From an uncultured Bacteroidia bacterium (lineage in GTDB: Bacteria > Bacteroidota > Bacteroidia > Bacteroidales > Prolixibacteraceae), in the NCBI GenBank assembly GCA_903918045.1, contig CAIXCY010000230.1, forward strand, positions 62,001 to 126,000: a DNA stretch of 64,000 bases, read 5' to 3'. Positions within the stretch are counted from its first letter, which is position 1; each line of letters begins with the position of its first letter. The notes below the pieces were generated by a model. That model made no database searches. It saw nothing but the letters and a program-made list of their open reading frames with translations, and was not told the DNA's origin. This document shows, one piece after another, positions 1-9,373 of this stretch. The position numbers and the translations under genes are program-made.

Positions 1-655
1 GTTGGGTCGCGATTTTTCGGAACAGCTCTTTTTCACTTTGAAAAAATCCAAATTTGGGTTTTCCTCCGGCGAGGGATGACTCGAAGGGGTATTTTACAAT
101 GCTCGCCAATGTACTGTAAGTCAGTGCAAATCCACCGTTCCGTTTCCCTGAAAACTGATGGCTTAGCACTCTGAAAGCGTTTGCATTTCCTTCAAAACAG
201 GTAAAATCGGTCCATTGTTCTTTCGTAACCTCGAATTGATATTTTGCACCTCCTCCTCTTTTGAAAAAATCGGCAATTGCATATTCCCCCGAATGTCCGA
301 ACGGGGGGTTGCCCAGATCATGGGCGAGACAGGCGGCCGAAACAATCGAACCAATTTCACTGGTCATATTTTGCAACAGCGGGTCTGCGCTTTTTTTTAT
401 GGCTGAGGCTACCAGATTGCCCAACGAACGGCCAACACTGGCCACCTCAAGAGAATGAGTTAACCTGTTATGGACAAAAATACTTCCAGGAAGGGGGAAG
501 ACCTGTGTCTTATCCTGCAGCCGTCTGAACGGGGAGGAGAAGATGATCCGGTCATAATCTCTTTGAAAGATCGAACGAATATCGTCCTCATTTTGAAAAA
601 TCCGATCTTCGAGTCCAAGCCGGCAGTCGGCAATCAGGGTATCCCATTTTATCAT
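1..655 (-). CDS. dgt: Deoxyguanosine triphosphate triphosphohydrolase (dGTPase), C-terminus beyond the window
   Basis: Reading the minus strand from an ATG at 655 gives 218 open codons that run off the left edge, so the C-terminus is missing. The protein is an HD-domain dNTP triphosphohydrolase, which cleaves dGTP to deoxyguanosine and triphosphate in the cytoplasm. Visible motifs are FSSPFRRLQDKTQVFPLP near residues 38-55, the metal ligand run HNRLTHSLEVA that follows, and AHDLGNPPFGHSGE around residues 113-126. These are the H...HD hallmarks of the dGTPase family. The start was chosen at the MIKWDTLIADCRLG peptide because no earlier in-frame start fits. The gene diverges from the permease at 889. 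The call is firm even though the gene is partial. Confidence 0.93.
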   Translation of the reverse strand, partial: MIKWDTLIADCRLGLEDRIFQNEDDIRSIFQRDYDRIIFSSPFRRLQDKTQVFPLPGSIFVHNRLTHSLEVASVGRSLGNLVASAIKKSADPLLQNMTSEIGSIVSAACLAHDLGNPPFGHSGEYAIADFFKRGGGAKYQFEVTKEQWTDFTCFEGNANAFRVLSHQFSGKRNGGFALTYSTLASIVKYPFESSLAGGKPKFGFFQSEKELFRKIATQ

Positions 656-837
656 TTCGATTGTTTCTATTTCAGTGTTCAATTGTATTTTAAGAGATTT
701 ACCCGGGTACTTTGCGAATGACTTCCTGCTTGCAACTACTTACCCAAATGAGGCGCCTCTTCTCCCTCCTCTACTCCAATTCTGCCCTAATATTTCTACG
801 CCCAAAGTTCATCATTTTTTGAGGATTTAAAAATATG

Positions 838-868
838 TTTGTTCATTACCCAATATTGGATACCTTCG
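838..868 (+). promoter_or_regulatory. Bacteroidetes-type promoter for the CysP-like permease
   Basis: TTTG at 838-841 is followed after 19 bases by TACCTTCG at 861-868, which matches the TAnnTTTG -7 box at 7 of 8 positions. The permease ATG lies 21 bases downstream. The assignment is by consensus only. Confidence 0.5.
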
Positions 869-888
869 CAGGATTTTTTTTATAAAGT

Positions 889-1938
889 ATGATTTCTCCA
901 ATGCTTAATGGATTGCTTCTTCCATTTTTGGTCGCTATGTTCCTGGCAATTAATATGGGTGGTAGCGGAACCTCACCATCATTTGCAACAGCTTATGGGT
1001 CAGGAATGTTGCGGAGAGATCTGATTCCTGGACTGTTTGGGTTGTGTGTCCTTGTGGGAGCGTTGCTTGCGGGAAAGAATACCGCAATCACTTTGGGAAA
1101 GGGGATTATTCCTGCAGATAGCCTCAATTATGTATTGACTACGATAATTCTTTTTTCAGTGGCACTCTCGCTTCTTTTTGCCAATCTATTGGGAGTTCCT
1201 CAATCAACTTCCCAATCAACGGTGCTTGCACTGGCAGCCCCTGCCCATTATATGGGACAATTAAATTCAACCAAGCTTTTTACAGAGATCATTCCTACAT
1301 GGATTATTTTGCCGATAATCTCATTTGGAATCATGTATTTAATATCAATGGTATCTATCAGACGATTCGATATCAAACATCCGGGCTATTTTTTAACACT
1401 AAAAAGACAGTCGCTTTTTCGGTGGGTTGTGATAATCACAAGTTGCTATGTTGCCTTTTCAATCGGATCGAATAATGTTGCAAATGCTTCAGGGCCTATC
1501 ACTTCCATGATTACCAATGAATTGCATATAAATCCTACAGGTGGAAATTTCGTATTGATCATGATTCTAGGGACTCTAATCATCGCCCCTTCATTTGCGA
1601 TCGGGAGTTCGGTTTTTGGCCGGAAACTGATTGTTAAGACAGGCACGGAGATAACTGATATTGGCAAAGTTGAGGCTTCAATTATTTCTGTAATCACAGC
1701 AACCTTATTACTTTCTGCTTCAATCAGCAGGGGAATTCCCACCTCACTTGTTCAACTCAATACGTTTGCAATTCTTGCCCTAAGTGTGTCCAAAAAAGGA
1801 TGGAAGGAAACTTTTGCCAATAAAGTTGTTAAACGGCTTTGGCTGATCTGGTTTATTGCCCCGATAGTCTCGTTTTCACTCTCGTACTTTCTGACTATTT
1901 TAGCCGATCAGGCCGGAATGTTACATCTTCGATATTGA
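889..1938 (+). CDS. PiT-family anion permease, CysP-like
   Basis: This is a 349-residue polytopic membrane protein of the inorganic phosphate transporter (PiT) family. Two inverted-repeat signatures are visible: NMGGSGTSPSFATAYGSG near residues 22-39 and IGSNNVANASGP near residues 192-203. The first differs from the classical GANDxANA phosphate motif and resembles the NIGASGAAASMGVAYGSG type of Bacillus CysP, a sulfate permease, so the substrate may be sulfate rather than phosphate. About ten hydrophobic segments are apparent. The gene stands alone behind its own promoter. Its last 18 bases overlap the convergent gene at 1921. The family is sure and the substrate is inferred. Confidence 0.8.
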   Translation: MISPMLNGLLLPFLVAMFLAINMGGSGTSPSFATAYGSGMLRRDLIPGLFGLCVLVGALLAGKNTAITLGKGIIPADSLNYVLTTIILFSVALSLLFANLLGVPQSTSQSTVLALAAPAHYMGQLNSTKLFTEIIPTWIILPIISFGIMYLISMVSIRRFDIKHPGYFLTLKRQSLFRWVVIITSCYVAFSIGSNNVANASGPITSMITNELHINPTGGNFVLIMILGTLIIAPSFAIGSSVFGRKLIVKTGTEITDIGKVEASIISVITATLLLSASISRGIPTSLVQLNTFAILALSVSKKGWKETFANKVVKRLWLIWFIAPIVSFSLSYFLTILADQAGMLHLRY

Positions 1939-2661
1939 GCCAAATCCAGTTGATGTTTTCTTTAATTCTTTATCCAGTTCTCCCATATCCTGAAAATGGT
2001 TGAGCATGGTAGCCTTAAAATGGGGACCATGATTGGGAATTATAGTGTGAACAAGCTCGTGCACAATGATATAGTCGATAAGCCTGTCGTTTAGCCTCAT
2101 CAGATGTAAATTCAGATTGATATTTTTGAGAGAGGAACAACTTCCCCAGTTTGTTTTGTTATTCTTAATGGTAACCTTTTGAAAAGTGTAGCCCAGATCT
2201 TTTGCTAATTCGGTGATTCTTCCCGGGAGATAAATCTTTGCATCGAAACGGAGTACATGTTCAATCATCAGGGTGAGTCTTTCCTGTATCTCTTTAGCTT
2301 CAATATTTATATTTTGGGGATATTCAAAGTGCACCTGATTATCCTTTCGAGCGTACCTTATGTGAAGGTTTGTAACCGCTGCGGGAGAGATATGATACTG
2401 ATAATTCCGGGTAGTGAATAAAAGACCGGGTTGAATCAACTTAGTTGTAACTGGTCGTTGGGCAAGTTTTTCTTTTGTTTCGGTGATCCATTTATGGTGT
2501 TGTTTAAGAAATTCCTCGCCGCTTCGGAATGAGGCGAGCCAGGGTATTGTAACCCTGATCCGTCCGTCAGGACGAATCATAATTTTAAACCGCGTTGCCT
2601 GGCGATTCCGGGTGATCGTAACCACCCCAATATGTTCAACAAATAGCTCCTTGTTCGGCAT
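1921..2661 (-). CDS. YgjP/DUF45-type zinc metalloprotein
   Basis: This 246-residue cytoplasmic protein belongs to the YgjP/WLM-related metallohydrolase family (DUF45). The gluzincin-type motif HELVH lies at residues 201-205. Histidines at 211 and 214 in NHGPHF are candidates for the third ligand. The family signature WGSCSS, followed by INLNLHLMRL, precedes it at residues 172-190. The length is normal for the family. Members are annotated as putative metal-dependent hydrolases or proteases and the physiological substrate is not established. The 3' end overlaps the permease gene by 18 bases in a convergent arrangement. The start at MPNKELFVEHIG is the only good one. Confidence 0.85.
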   Translation of the reverse strand: MPNKELFVEHIGVVTITRNRQATRFKIMIRPDGRIRVTIPWLASFRSGEEFLKQHHKWITETKEKLAQRPVTTKLIQPGLLFTTRNYQYHISPAAVTNLHIRYARKDNQVHFEYPQNINIEAKEIQERLTLMIEHVLRFDAKIYLPGRITELAKDLGYTFQKVTIKNNKTNWGSCSSLKNINLNLHLMRLNDRLIDYIIVHELVHTIIPNHGPHFKATMLNHFQDMGELDKELKKTSTGFGSISKM

Positions 2662-2685
2662 GAAAACTCCCTCTGATTTGTCTGA

Positions 2686-3576
2686 TTAACCCTTTTTTGA
2701 ATGCGCAACCAGTTGATTGAATAAAATTAACTGTTCTTTCAGAGCCGCTATTTTATCCGCAGGATCGGTTCTGGCTTCCATCAGGATCCATCCGGTGTAA
2801 TTTGTCGCTGTAAAAAGATCGAATAGTTGTTGGTAGGGATAATCACCAACATTAAATTCGCGAACATGTACAGTATCCCCAAACCATTTTCTTACACTGT
2901 TGAAATTACTTTCGAGTCCCGGAGGGAGGAGGTCCTGTTCGTTGCAATTCCAGCACATTTTAACGTTTTTCTCAGTCACCTGATCAAAAATCGCTTTCAT
3001 ATTCGGCAGCTCCTGAGTCTTGTTCCCATGTACTTCAACCCTTACCAGCAGACCATAGTCGTGGGCAAATTTTCCAATTTCATTGAAAGAGGCGGCAATC
3101 TGTGCAATGGTTTTCTCCTTCTCTATCCCTTCCGGTAAACCATTTGGCTTCACCTTGATACCTGAAGCTCCGATATCTTTACAAAGTTTTATGTATTCTT
3201 TAGACTGGTCGATATTCCAACGCAGCTTTACCGGATCGGGACTATGAAATTCAAAATTTGACCCGTAACCCAGGCACGTTACCGGACTGTCATTAAACAT
3301 CTGTTTCACCTCCCTGCGCTGTTTCGCATTTAATTTACGCTCAACTCCGTGGGCGTGTTCTGTCCGTAATTCAACCCCCAGAATTCCTGTTTTTTCGCAG
3401 TTTGAAATCAACGTCGGCAAATCCCAGTCTTTGGCCCACTGATAGGTTACAAGACCAAGCTTCATCTCCTGTTTCTTGTGTGCTGCCCAGGCAGGGAAGG
3501 ACGGAATAGTGGCAAGTCCGACACCCGAAATAACACTTTTTTGTATAAAATCGCGACGTGAAAGATTTTTCTCCAT
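2686..3576 (-). CDS. Exported sugar phosphate isomerase/epimerase-like TIM barrel with Tat-type leader
   Basis: The reading frame is open well upstream, but the product most likely begins at the ATG at 3576 (296 residues). That start gives MEKNLSRRDFIQKS followed by a hydrophobic stretch ending at AWA, a twin-arginine-like signal. The mature part is a xylose-isomerase-like TIM barrel: GLVTYQWAKDW, then GVELRTEHAHG and GIKVKPNG, with probable metal-binding residues in VEVHGNKTQEL and CWNCNEQD. Such exported epimerase-fold proteins are known in Bacteroidetes, often beside Gfo/Idh/MocA oxidoreductases that act on sugars. Here the neighbours are unrelated. The gene diverges from purD. The fold is secure and the reaction unknown. 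Confidence 0.82.
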   Translation of the reverse strand: MEKNLSRRDFIQKSVISGVGLATIPSFPAWAAHKKQEMKLGLVTYQWAKDWDLPTLISNCEKTGILGVELRTEHAHGVERKLNAKQRREVKQMFNDSPVTCLGYGSNFEFHSPDPVKLRWNIDQSKEYIKLCKDIGASGIKVKPNGLPEGIEKEKTIAQIAASFNEIGKFAHDYGLLVRVEVHGNKTQELPNMKAIFDQVTEKNVKMCWNCNEQDLLPPGLESNFNSVRKWFGDTVHVREFNVGDYPYQQLFDLFTATNYTGWILMEARTDPADKIAALKEQLILFNQLVAHSKKG

Positions 3577-3690
3577 AGTTTTATGGTTAATTGCGGAATC
3601 TGATTGGGTGAAGATAGACATTCCCGTTTTTAAAACGAAATTTAGCCTGAAAATTTGTTTATTTTGTACCTTGATTACAAAATAATAAAA

Positions 3691-4965
3691 ATGAATATAC
3701 TTATCGTTGGCTCCGGAGGACGTGAACATGCTTTTGCCTGGAAAATCAGCCAAAGTCCGAAACTTAGTCAGCTCTTTATAGCCCCGGGGAATGCCGGAAC
3801 CTCCGAATTCGGGACCAATGTTGAGATAGGGGTTACTGATTTTGCAGCAATCCGAACGTTGGTCATTGAGAAGAATATCGGGATGGTGGTTGTCGGACCT
3901 GAAGTTCCTCTGGTTGAGGGAATTCATGATTTTTTTCTTGCTGATGAAATGCTTAAGAAAATTCCGGTTATCGGACCGGTAAGTCGGGGGGCGCGGCTGG
4001 AAGGGAGTAAAGATTTTGCGAAACAGTTTATGCTCCGCCATGCCATACCTACCGCAGCATACTGTTCAGTTACCAAAGAGAATCTCGAAAGCGGAATTAG
4101 TTTCCTGCGAAGTCTACCGGGGCCATACGTCTTAAAAGCTGATGGTCTCGCTGCAGGGAAAGGGGTTCTGATTATTGAAAACCTTGATGAAGCTGAACAG
4201 TCAGTAAGGGAGATGCTTGGTGGAATGTTTGGACAGGCCAGCGAAACTGTCGTAATCGAAGAATTCCTTTCGGGCATTGAGTGCTCCGTCTTTGCCATCA
4301 CCGATGGAACAGATTATAAAATTTTACCTGTCGCAAAGGATTATAAAAGGATAGGTGAGGGGGATACCGGATTAAATACTGGCGGAATGGGGGCCATATC
4401 ACCTGTCCCATTTGCCGATGAAATTTTCATGAAAAAGGTGGAGGAAAGGATTATTGTACCTACTGTGCGTGGGCTTCAACGTGATGGTATCGATTATAAA
4501 GGATTTATCTTTTTCGGTCTTATCAGTGTCAATTCTGAACCCTTTGTGATTGAATATAATGTGCGTATGGGTGATCCGGAAACTGAAGCCGTTATGTTGC
4601 GCATAAATTCTGACCTTGTTGAGCTGTTCGAAGGGGTAGCTCAGGGAAACCTTGCCGGTCGCCAGCTTGATATTGATCCATCGTGTGCTGTTACCGTTAT
4701 GCTGGTAGCGGGTGGATATCCCGGAGATTACACTAAAGGGGATCTGATTTCTGATCTGGATCTGATTTCTGGAAGTATTCTTTTTCATTCCGGGACGCGA
4801 TTTTCCGGGACAGAGGTAGTAACCAACGGTGGCCGCGTAATTGCCATTAGCTCAAAAGGGAAGAATATTCCGGAAGCTTTGGATTTGTCTTATCGGAATG
4901 CTGCAAAGATTCAGTTTAAGAATAAGTTTTTTCGCCGGGATTTGGGATTTGATTTGTTAAAATAA
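3691..4965 (+). CDS. purD: Phosphoribosylamine-glycine ligase (GAR synthetase)
   Basis: This is the second step of de novo purine synthesis: ATP, glycine and 5-phosphoribosylamine give glycinamide ribonucleotide in the cytoplasm. The start was set at the ATG at 3691, giving MNILIVGSGGREHAFAW, which matches the family N-terminus; the frame is open further upstream without a sensible start. The product is 424 residues, the usual size. Visible motifs are GPEVPLVEG, the ATP-grasp segments YVLKADGLAAGKGV and VVIEEFLSGIECSV, LNTGGMGAISP, and EYNVRMGDPETEAV. A membrane-protein gene follows after 6 bases and is probably co-transcribed. The intergenic region toward 3576 holds no convincing full promoter. 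Confidence 0.97.
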   Translation: MNILIVGSGGREHAFAWKISQSPKLSQLFIAPGNAGTSEFGTNVEIGVTDFAAIRTLVIEKNIGMVVVGPEVPLVEGIHDFFLADEMLKKIPVIGPVSRGARLEGSKDFAKQFMLRHAIPTAAYCSVTKENLESGISFLRSLPGPYVLKADGLAAGKGVLIIENLDEAEQSVREMLGGMFGQASETVVIEEFLSGIECSVFAITDGTDYKILPVAKDYKRIGEGDTGLNTGGMGAISPVPFADEIFMKKVEERIIVPTVRGLQRDGIDYKGFIFFGLISVNSEPFVIEYNVRMGDPETEAVMLRINSDLVELFEGVAQGNLAGRQLDIDPSCAVTVMLVAGGYPGDYTKGDLISDLDLISGSILFHSGTRFSGTEVVTNGGRVIAISSKGKNIPEALDLSYRNAAKIQFKNKFFRRDLGFDLLK

Positions 4966-4971
4966 ACTGAT

Positions 4972-5961
4972 ATGTTGTTACGCATCTTAAAAAGTAATAC
5001 GCTGTTAAGTGCGTTACTGATACCTGTGATCGGGTTCTTCTTCTGGATGCACAGCTTTCGTTCACCCAATATCATCGATCTTTCGCTAGCCAATGGGGCG
5101 ATGCCACTTTATTACCTGGCTTATCAAACCTTTAAAGACCAAAATTTCTGGCAGGTTTTTATGGCTTTTTGTCTTGTGATTTTTAATTCCTATTTTATTG
5201 CCCAATTGGGCTCATCGTTTTTGTTTCTGCGAAAACGATCCTATCTCCCAGGGATTATCTATTTGATCACCATATCTGCTTTTAAGGTGTTGCATGCCTT
5301 GCTACCCGTTCATCTGGCAACACTTTTTGTGCTGATTTCGATTTATTTTATCTTCGATACTTTTCATAAGAGGGTAGAGATAACCTATACTTTTAATGCC
5401 TCATTTTTTCTGGCCATCGCCTCCTTATTCTATTTCCCGGTTGTGGTCCTCTTCCCTTTAGTATGGATCTCCATTTTTGTCCTTCAAAAAGACGACAACT
5501 GGAGATTGCTCGCAGTTCCAATTCTGGGATTTGGTGTTCCCTGGCTCTTTATGTGGGTCTACACTTTTTTGACCGATACCTATAATTCGCTTTGGAGCGA
5601 ACTGATTACGATGCTTTGGACAAGGCACAATCAATACCTGTTGGAGCCTTATTTCCTTGTATTTACTGCTATTGTGGCTATTCTGGCAACTTTAGGAAGC
5701 ATTTCTGTACTCTCTGTTTATCGAAGGATCAAAGTCAGTGCCAGAAAATACTTCGTTATTTGTTACTGGATTATGGGATTGGTGATTGTTTCAGCTTTAG
5801 GGTTAATTACAATCAGCATCGAGATCGTCGCCTTGTCGACGATTCCTGTGGCTTACTTTATTTCCCATTATTTTTTATCCGAACAGCGGACGATTTTGAA
5901 GGAGGTGCTCACCTGGATCTTTCTTTTAACGGCTGTTGTTGTACTAGTCTATTATGTTTAA
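4972..5961 (+). CDS. Conserved Bacteroidetes membrane protein (DUF6427-like)
   Basis: This 329-residue integral membrane protein has about nine hydrophobic segments and no catalytic motif that I recognise. The N-terminus MLLRILKSNTLLSALLIPV and its place right behind purD resemble a family of Bacteroidetes proteins annotated DUF6427. That assignment is from memory and not checked. The 6-base gap after purD suggests co-transcription. A strong inverted repeat follows the stop. No function is proposed. Confidence 0.7.
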   Translation: MLLRILKSNTLLSALLIPVIGFFFWMHSFRSPNIIDLSLANGAMPLYYLAYQTFKDQNFWQVFMAFCLVIFNSYFIAQLGSSFLFLRKRSYLPGIIYLITISAFKVLHALLPVHLATLFVLISIYFIFDTFHKRVEITYTFNASFFLAIASLFYFPVVVLFPLVWISIFVLQKDDNWRLLAVPILGFGVPWLFMWVYTFLTDTYNSLWSELITMLWTRHNQYLLEPYFLVFTAIVAILATLGSISVLSVYRRIKVSARKYFVICYWIMGLVIVSALGLITISIEIVALSTIPVAYFISHYFLSEQRTILKEVLTWIFLLTAVVVLVYYV

Positions 5962-5984
5962 TGAATGATTGGCAGATATTTTGG

Positions 5985-6032
5985 ATAGCACAAGCCCCCA
6001 AAGTTTTCAAAAACTCTGAGGGCTTGTGCTAT
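5985..6032. terminator. Bidirectional hairpin between the DUF6427-like gene and lpxA
   Basis: Bases 5985-5997 (ATAGCACAAGCCC) pair with 6020-6032 (GGGCTTGTGCTAT). Inner pairing of AAAGTTTT with AAAACT extends the stem on both sides of two mismatches. The hairpin lies between two convergent genes, where a shared terminator is expected. There is no long T-run on either side, so it may be only partly intrinsic. Confidence 0.65.
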
Positions 6033-6047
6033 ATGCTCAGGAATATG

Positions 6048-6830
6048 TCAATCCGGAAAATACCCTTTGATAATACCTCTTTTTGAATCTTTAAGGAAGA
6101 GGAGAATTTCGTCCCGCTCGCGTGAGGCCTGCATTTCTGCTTCAATCACTTCGAGTGCCTGAGTATTGTTATACCCTTTTTGGTAGATAATCCGATATAT
6201 ATCCTGGATCTGACAGATGACCTCATTGGAGAAACCCCTACGTCTCAGACCTATTGAATTTACACCAGCATAGGACAAAGGTTCGCGACCCGCTTTGATG
6301 TAAGGAGGGACATCTTTCCGAACCAGCGATCCGCCGGAGAGCATTACATGCTTTCCAATATGGCAAAACTGATGAATTCCGGTATGTCCGCCAATAATCG
6401 CAAAGTCATCGACAATCACTTCACCTGCAAGAGCGACGGAATTTACCAGAATAACACTATCTCCAACAACACAGTCATGGGCGACATGCACATAGGCCAT
6501 AATCAGGCAATTACTGCCGATCACCGTTTTCCCGTGAGCCGAAGTGCCCCTGTTTACGGTAACACACTCTCTGATTGTTGTATTATCCCCGATTTCAACG
6601 GTAGTGTATTCCCCTTTAAATTTTAAGTCTTGCGGTTCTCCACCAATCACAGCTCCCGAATGGATTTTGCAGTTTTTGCCTATCCGGCAACCGGGTAAGA
6701 TTACTGCGGTAGGACCAATATATGTTCCGTCACCAATAATAACATCACTCGAAACAGTCGCAAAAGGTTCGATAATTACGCCGACGCCAATCTGCGCACT
6801 TGGATGAATATTTGCTAATGGTTGATTCAT
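6048..6830 (-). CDS. lpxA: UDP-N-acetylglucosamine acyltransferase
   Basis: This enzyme starts lipid A synthesis by moving a 3-hydroxyacyl chain from acyl carrier protein to the 3-hydroxyl of UDP-GlcNAc in the cytoplasm. The 260-residue product has the left-handed beta-helix hexapeptide pattern through its first two thirds (IHPSAQIGVGVIIEPF onward) and a C-terminal helical part. The catalytic histidine is visible in VHVAHDC at about residue 118, equivalent to E. coli His125. SGAVIGGEPQDLKFKGE and HQFCHIGKHVMLSGGS match family signatures. It follows lpxC-fabZ by 46 bases and forms a lipid A operon with the next two genes. Confidence 0.97.
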   Translation of the reverse strand: MNQPLANIHPSAQIGVGVIIEPFATVSSDVIIGDGTYIGPTAVILPGCRIGKNCKIHSGAVIGGEPQDLKFKGEYTTVEIGDNTTIRECVTVNRGTSAHGKTVIGSNCLIMAYVHVAHDCVVGDSVILVNSVALAGEVIVDDFAIIGGHTGIHQFCHIGKHVMLSGGSLVRKDVPPYIKAGREPLSYAGVNSIGLRRRGFSNEVICQIQDIYRIIYQKGYNNTQALEVIEAEMQASRERDEILLFLKDSKRGIIKGYFPD

Positions 6831-6876
6831 TGTTGAAATTTTTAAAAACTTTTATCCCGAACTGACAGGATCTTAA

Positions 6877-8274
6877 TTATTTTGTTTTTGCAATAATTGC
6901 CATAAATTCCCCTTCGCAAACGACTGTATCCCCAACAAAAGCGATAGCTCTCATGTTGGCTATGCCGCGCCTGATAGGACTTAGTAATTTCAAACGGAAC
7001 ACTAATGTATCGCCAGGGACAACTTTCTTTCGGAATTTAATGCTGTCCATCGTCATGAAATAGGTTGAATAATCGCCGTCTGTAGGCTGAGAGCTAATCA
7101 CAAAAACCCCTCCGCACTGCGCCATTGCCTCAATAATAAGCACCCCGGGCATAACCGGTTCTTCGGGGAAATGGCCGACGAAGAAAGGCTCATTCATCGT
7201 GACATTCTTCACCCCGATAATATAATCAACACCTTTCTCGATCACCTTATCTACCAGGAGGAAAGGATTTCGGTGAGGTAACATTTTCTTAATCTGATTA
7301 ACATCGTACAAGGGGACCTTGTTTGGATCGTATTCCGGAGCCGTATTTTCCGAGATCCCCTTGAGGTACTCTTTCTGAAGTAACTTGGCAAATTCGGTAT
7401 TTGGTCCGTGTCCAGGCCTTTTGGCAACAATACGTCCTTTAATTCTTTTTCCGATTAGGGCAAGATCTCCGATAACATCAAGCAACTTGTGACGGGCACA
7501 TTCATTATCAAAATGAAGGGTGAGATTGTTCAGGATCCCGATCTTATTGACTTCGATATGTTTCTGGTTGAAGAGGTCTGCGATTCTGTTTAACTCCTCG
7601 AGTGTCATTGGCTGGTCCATGATTACAATCGCGTTGTCAACATCACCCCCTTTAACGAGGTTGTTTTTTAACAAGGTTTCCAGTTCACGGACAAAAACAA
7701 AGGTTCGGCATGGAGCAATCTCCTCCGCAAATTTTGTTTTACTGTCGAAGGTGGCATATTGATTATGCAAAACCGAAGAGTTGTACGATATCATCACATC
7801 AATGCTGAAATCATCATCCGGATAGGCGATAATTTCAGTGCCGGTTTCTGCATTCTTGTATACAATTTTGCGTTTGATTTCAAAATATTCACGGTCGGCA
7901 TCCTGGACTTTTAGACCTGCTTCGGAAAGTGTTTTGACATATCCGGCTGCACTACCGTCAAGAATTGGGGCTTCCGGGCCGTTTATCTCCATAAGGACAT
8001 TATCAATTCCAGTTGCAATCAGCGCTGCCATAACATGTTCGATCGTACTGATTGCCACGTCACCGTCTTTTAACACAGTTCCGCGTGATGTTCCCTTTAC
8101 TTTTGAGACATTGGCTTCAATAACCGGCTGACCTTCAAGGTCAACGCGTTTAAATTTAAAACCGTGGTTTTCAGGAGCCGGCTTGAAAGTTAAAGTAACT
8201 TCTACTCCGGTATGAAGCCCCTTACCCGAAATAGTTGCTTCCCTTTCAATTGTATTTTGCTTAATACTATTCAT
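6877..8274 (-). CDS. lpxC-fabZ: Bifunctional LpxC deacetylase / FabZ 3-hydroxyacyl-ACP dehydratase fusion
   Basis: This 465-residue fusion is typical of Bacteroidetes. Residues 1-305 are LpxC, the zinc-dependent UDP-3-O-acyl-GlcNAc deacetylase and committed step of lipid A synthesis. Metal ligands are visible as His80 in TIEHVMAAL and as His262 and Asp266 in RHKLLDVIGD; the general acid is probably His289 in KRPGHGP. Residues 320-465 are FabZ, with LPHRNPFLLVD, the catalytic His368 in VGHFP and Glu382 in LIIEAMAQ. The fusion couples the two uses of 3-hydroxyacyl chains, lipid A and fatty acid elongation. It is flanked by lpxD (1-base gap) and lpxA. Confidence 0.97.
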   Translation of the reverse strand: MNSIKQNTIEREATISGKGLHTGVEVTLTFKPAPENHGFKFKRVDLEGQPVIEANVSKVKGTSRGTVLKDGDVAISTIEHVMAALIATGIDNVLMEINGPEAPILDGSAAGYVKTLSEAGLKVQDADREYFEIKRKIVYKNAETGTEIIAYPDDDFSIDVMISYNSSVLHNQYATFDSKTKFAEEIAPCRTFVFVRELETLLKNNLVKGGDVDNAIVIMDQPMTLEELNRIADLFNQKHIEVNKIGILNNLTLHFDNECARHKLLDVIGDLALIGKRIKGRIVAKRPGHGPNTEFAKLLQKEYLKGISENTAPEYDPNKVPLYDVNQIKKMLPHRNPFLLVDKVIEKGVDYIIGVKNVTMNEPFFVGHFPEEPVMPGVLIIEAMAQCGGVFVISSQPTDGDYSTYFMTMDSIKFRKKVVPGDTLVFRLKLLSPIRRGIANMRAIAFVGDTVVCEGEFMAIIAKTK

Positions 8275-8275
8275 T

Positions 8276-9331
8276 TCACAAAATTTTCTTAGTTATTTCG
8301 TTAGTTTCGATTGTTTTTATTCTCTTTTGAAGTGCAATCACATCATCGCGCAACTGAGGCAGGTTCTTAATTATTGAAAACGATTTCATGGCCGCTTTAA
8401 AATCCATCGCAGGAGAACCCAGCAAAACCGAATTTGGCTTTACGGAAGACATGATTCCCGATTTTGGCCCTATTTTAGATCCTTCACCAACGGTAAGGTG
8501 ACCTGAAATTGCAGCTTGTCCACCAATGACACAGTTTTTTCCGATTATTACAGTACCGGCAACTGCAACCATCGCAGCCATAACAGTGTTTTGGCCAATA
8601 TCATCATTATGGGCAATCTGTATTAAATTATCTAATTTGACTCCATCGCGAACAAATGTTGACCCCATTGTGGCCCGGTCTATTGTCGTATTCGCCCCTA
8701 TCTCAACATTATTGCCGATTATCACATTCCCAATCTGTTCGATTTTGGTATAGGCCTCCCCTGCATTTGGAGCAAAACCAAAGCCGTCGGCTCCAATAAC
8801 AGCACCGGAGTGAATGATACACGATTTACCAACTAGGCAATCGGAATAAATTTTGGCTCCGGAGTAGAGGATAGTATCATCTCCTATCGTAACATTATCA
8901 CCAATATAAACGTGAGGATATATTTTCACGTTCCTTCCAATTACCGCTTTTTCTCCGATATAGGCAAATGCACCCAGATAGATTTGCTCCCCCACCGTTG
9001 CAGAACTACTTACAAAGGAAGGTTGCTCAATTCCTACTTTCGAAGGTTTAAGTTTTACATAGAAATCGAGCAGCGTGGCCAGGGCCTTATAAGGATCATC
9101 AACGCGAATCAGGGTACATGGGAGGATTGAATCCGCCTTGAAATTCTTGTTTACAATTACAACGGAGGCACTGGTTTTATAGATATATTTTGTATAAGCG
9201 GGGTTGGACAGAAAAGTTAATGTATCGGGTAGGCTCTGATCTATCTTGGAGATAGAATTCACTTTAACATTGCCATTGCCTTCAATCTCACCATTTAGTA
9301 AGGTTGCGATATCATTTGCCGAAAACTCCAT
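8276..9331 (-). CDS. lpxD: UDP-3-O-(3-hydroxyacyl)glucosamine N-acyltransferase
   Basis: This third lipid A enzyme adds the N-linked hydroxyacyl chain after LpxC. The 351-residue product has the uridine-binding N-terminal domain ([18 protein letters not shown], later [13 protein letters not shown]), then the hexapeptide beta-helix, and a short C-terminal helix. The catalytic histidine is seen in DNLIQIAHN, equivalent to E. coli His239, and the [10 protein letters not shown] signature precedes it. It is first in the lpxD-lpxC/fabZ-lpxA run, and its stop is one base from the lpxC start. An HD phosphohydrolase gene lies 42 bases upstream and may share the transcript. Confidence 0.97.
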   Translation of the reverse strand: MEFSANDIATLLNGEIEGNGNVKVNSISKIDQSLPDTLTFLSNPAYTKYIYKTSASVVIVNKNFKADSILPCTLIRVDDPYKALATLLDFYVKLKPSKVGIEQPSFVSSSATVGEQIYLGAFAYIGEKAVIGRNVKIYPHVYIGDNVTIGDDTILYSGAKIYSDCLVGKSCIIHSGAVIGADGFGFAPNAGEAYTKIEQIGNVIIGNNVEIGANTTIDRATMGSTFVRDGVKLDNLIQIAHNDDIGQNTVMAAMVAVAGTVIIGKNCVIGGQAAISGHLTVGEGSKIGPKSGIMSSVKPNSVLLGSPAMDFKAAMKSFSIIKNLPQLRDDVIALQKRIKTIETNEITKKIL

Positions 9332-9373
9332 TCCTATCTCTTTAAAATTTACGCTGCAAAAATAATAAAATTA

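Noticed and set aside
2686-4041. Longer start for the TIM-barrel protein reaching into purD
   Set aside because: The extra 155 residues overlap the purD start on the other strand and have no signal or domain; the ATG at 3576 gives a Tat leader.
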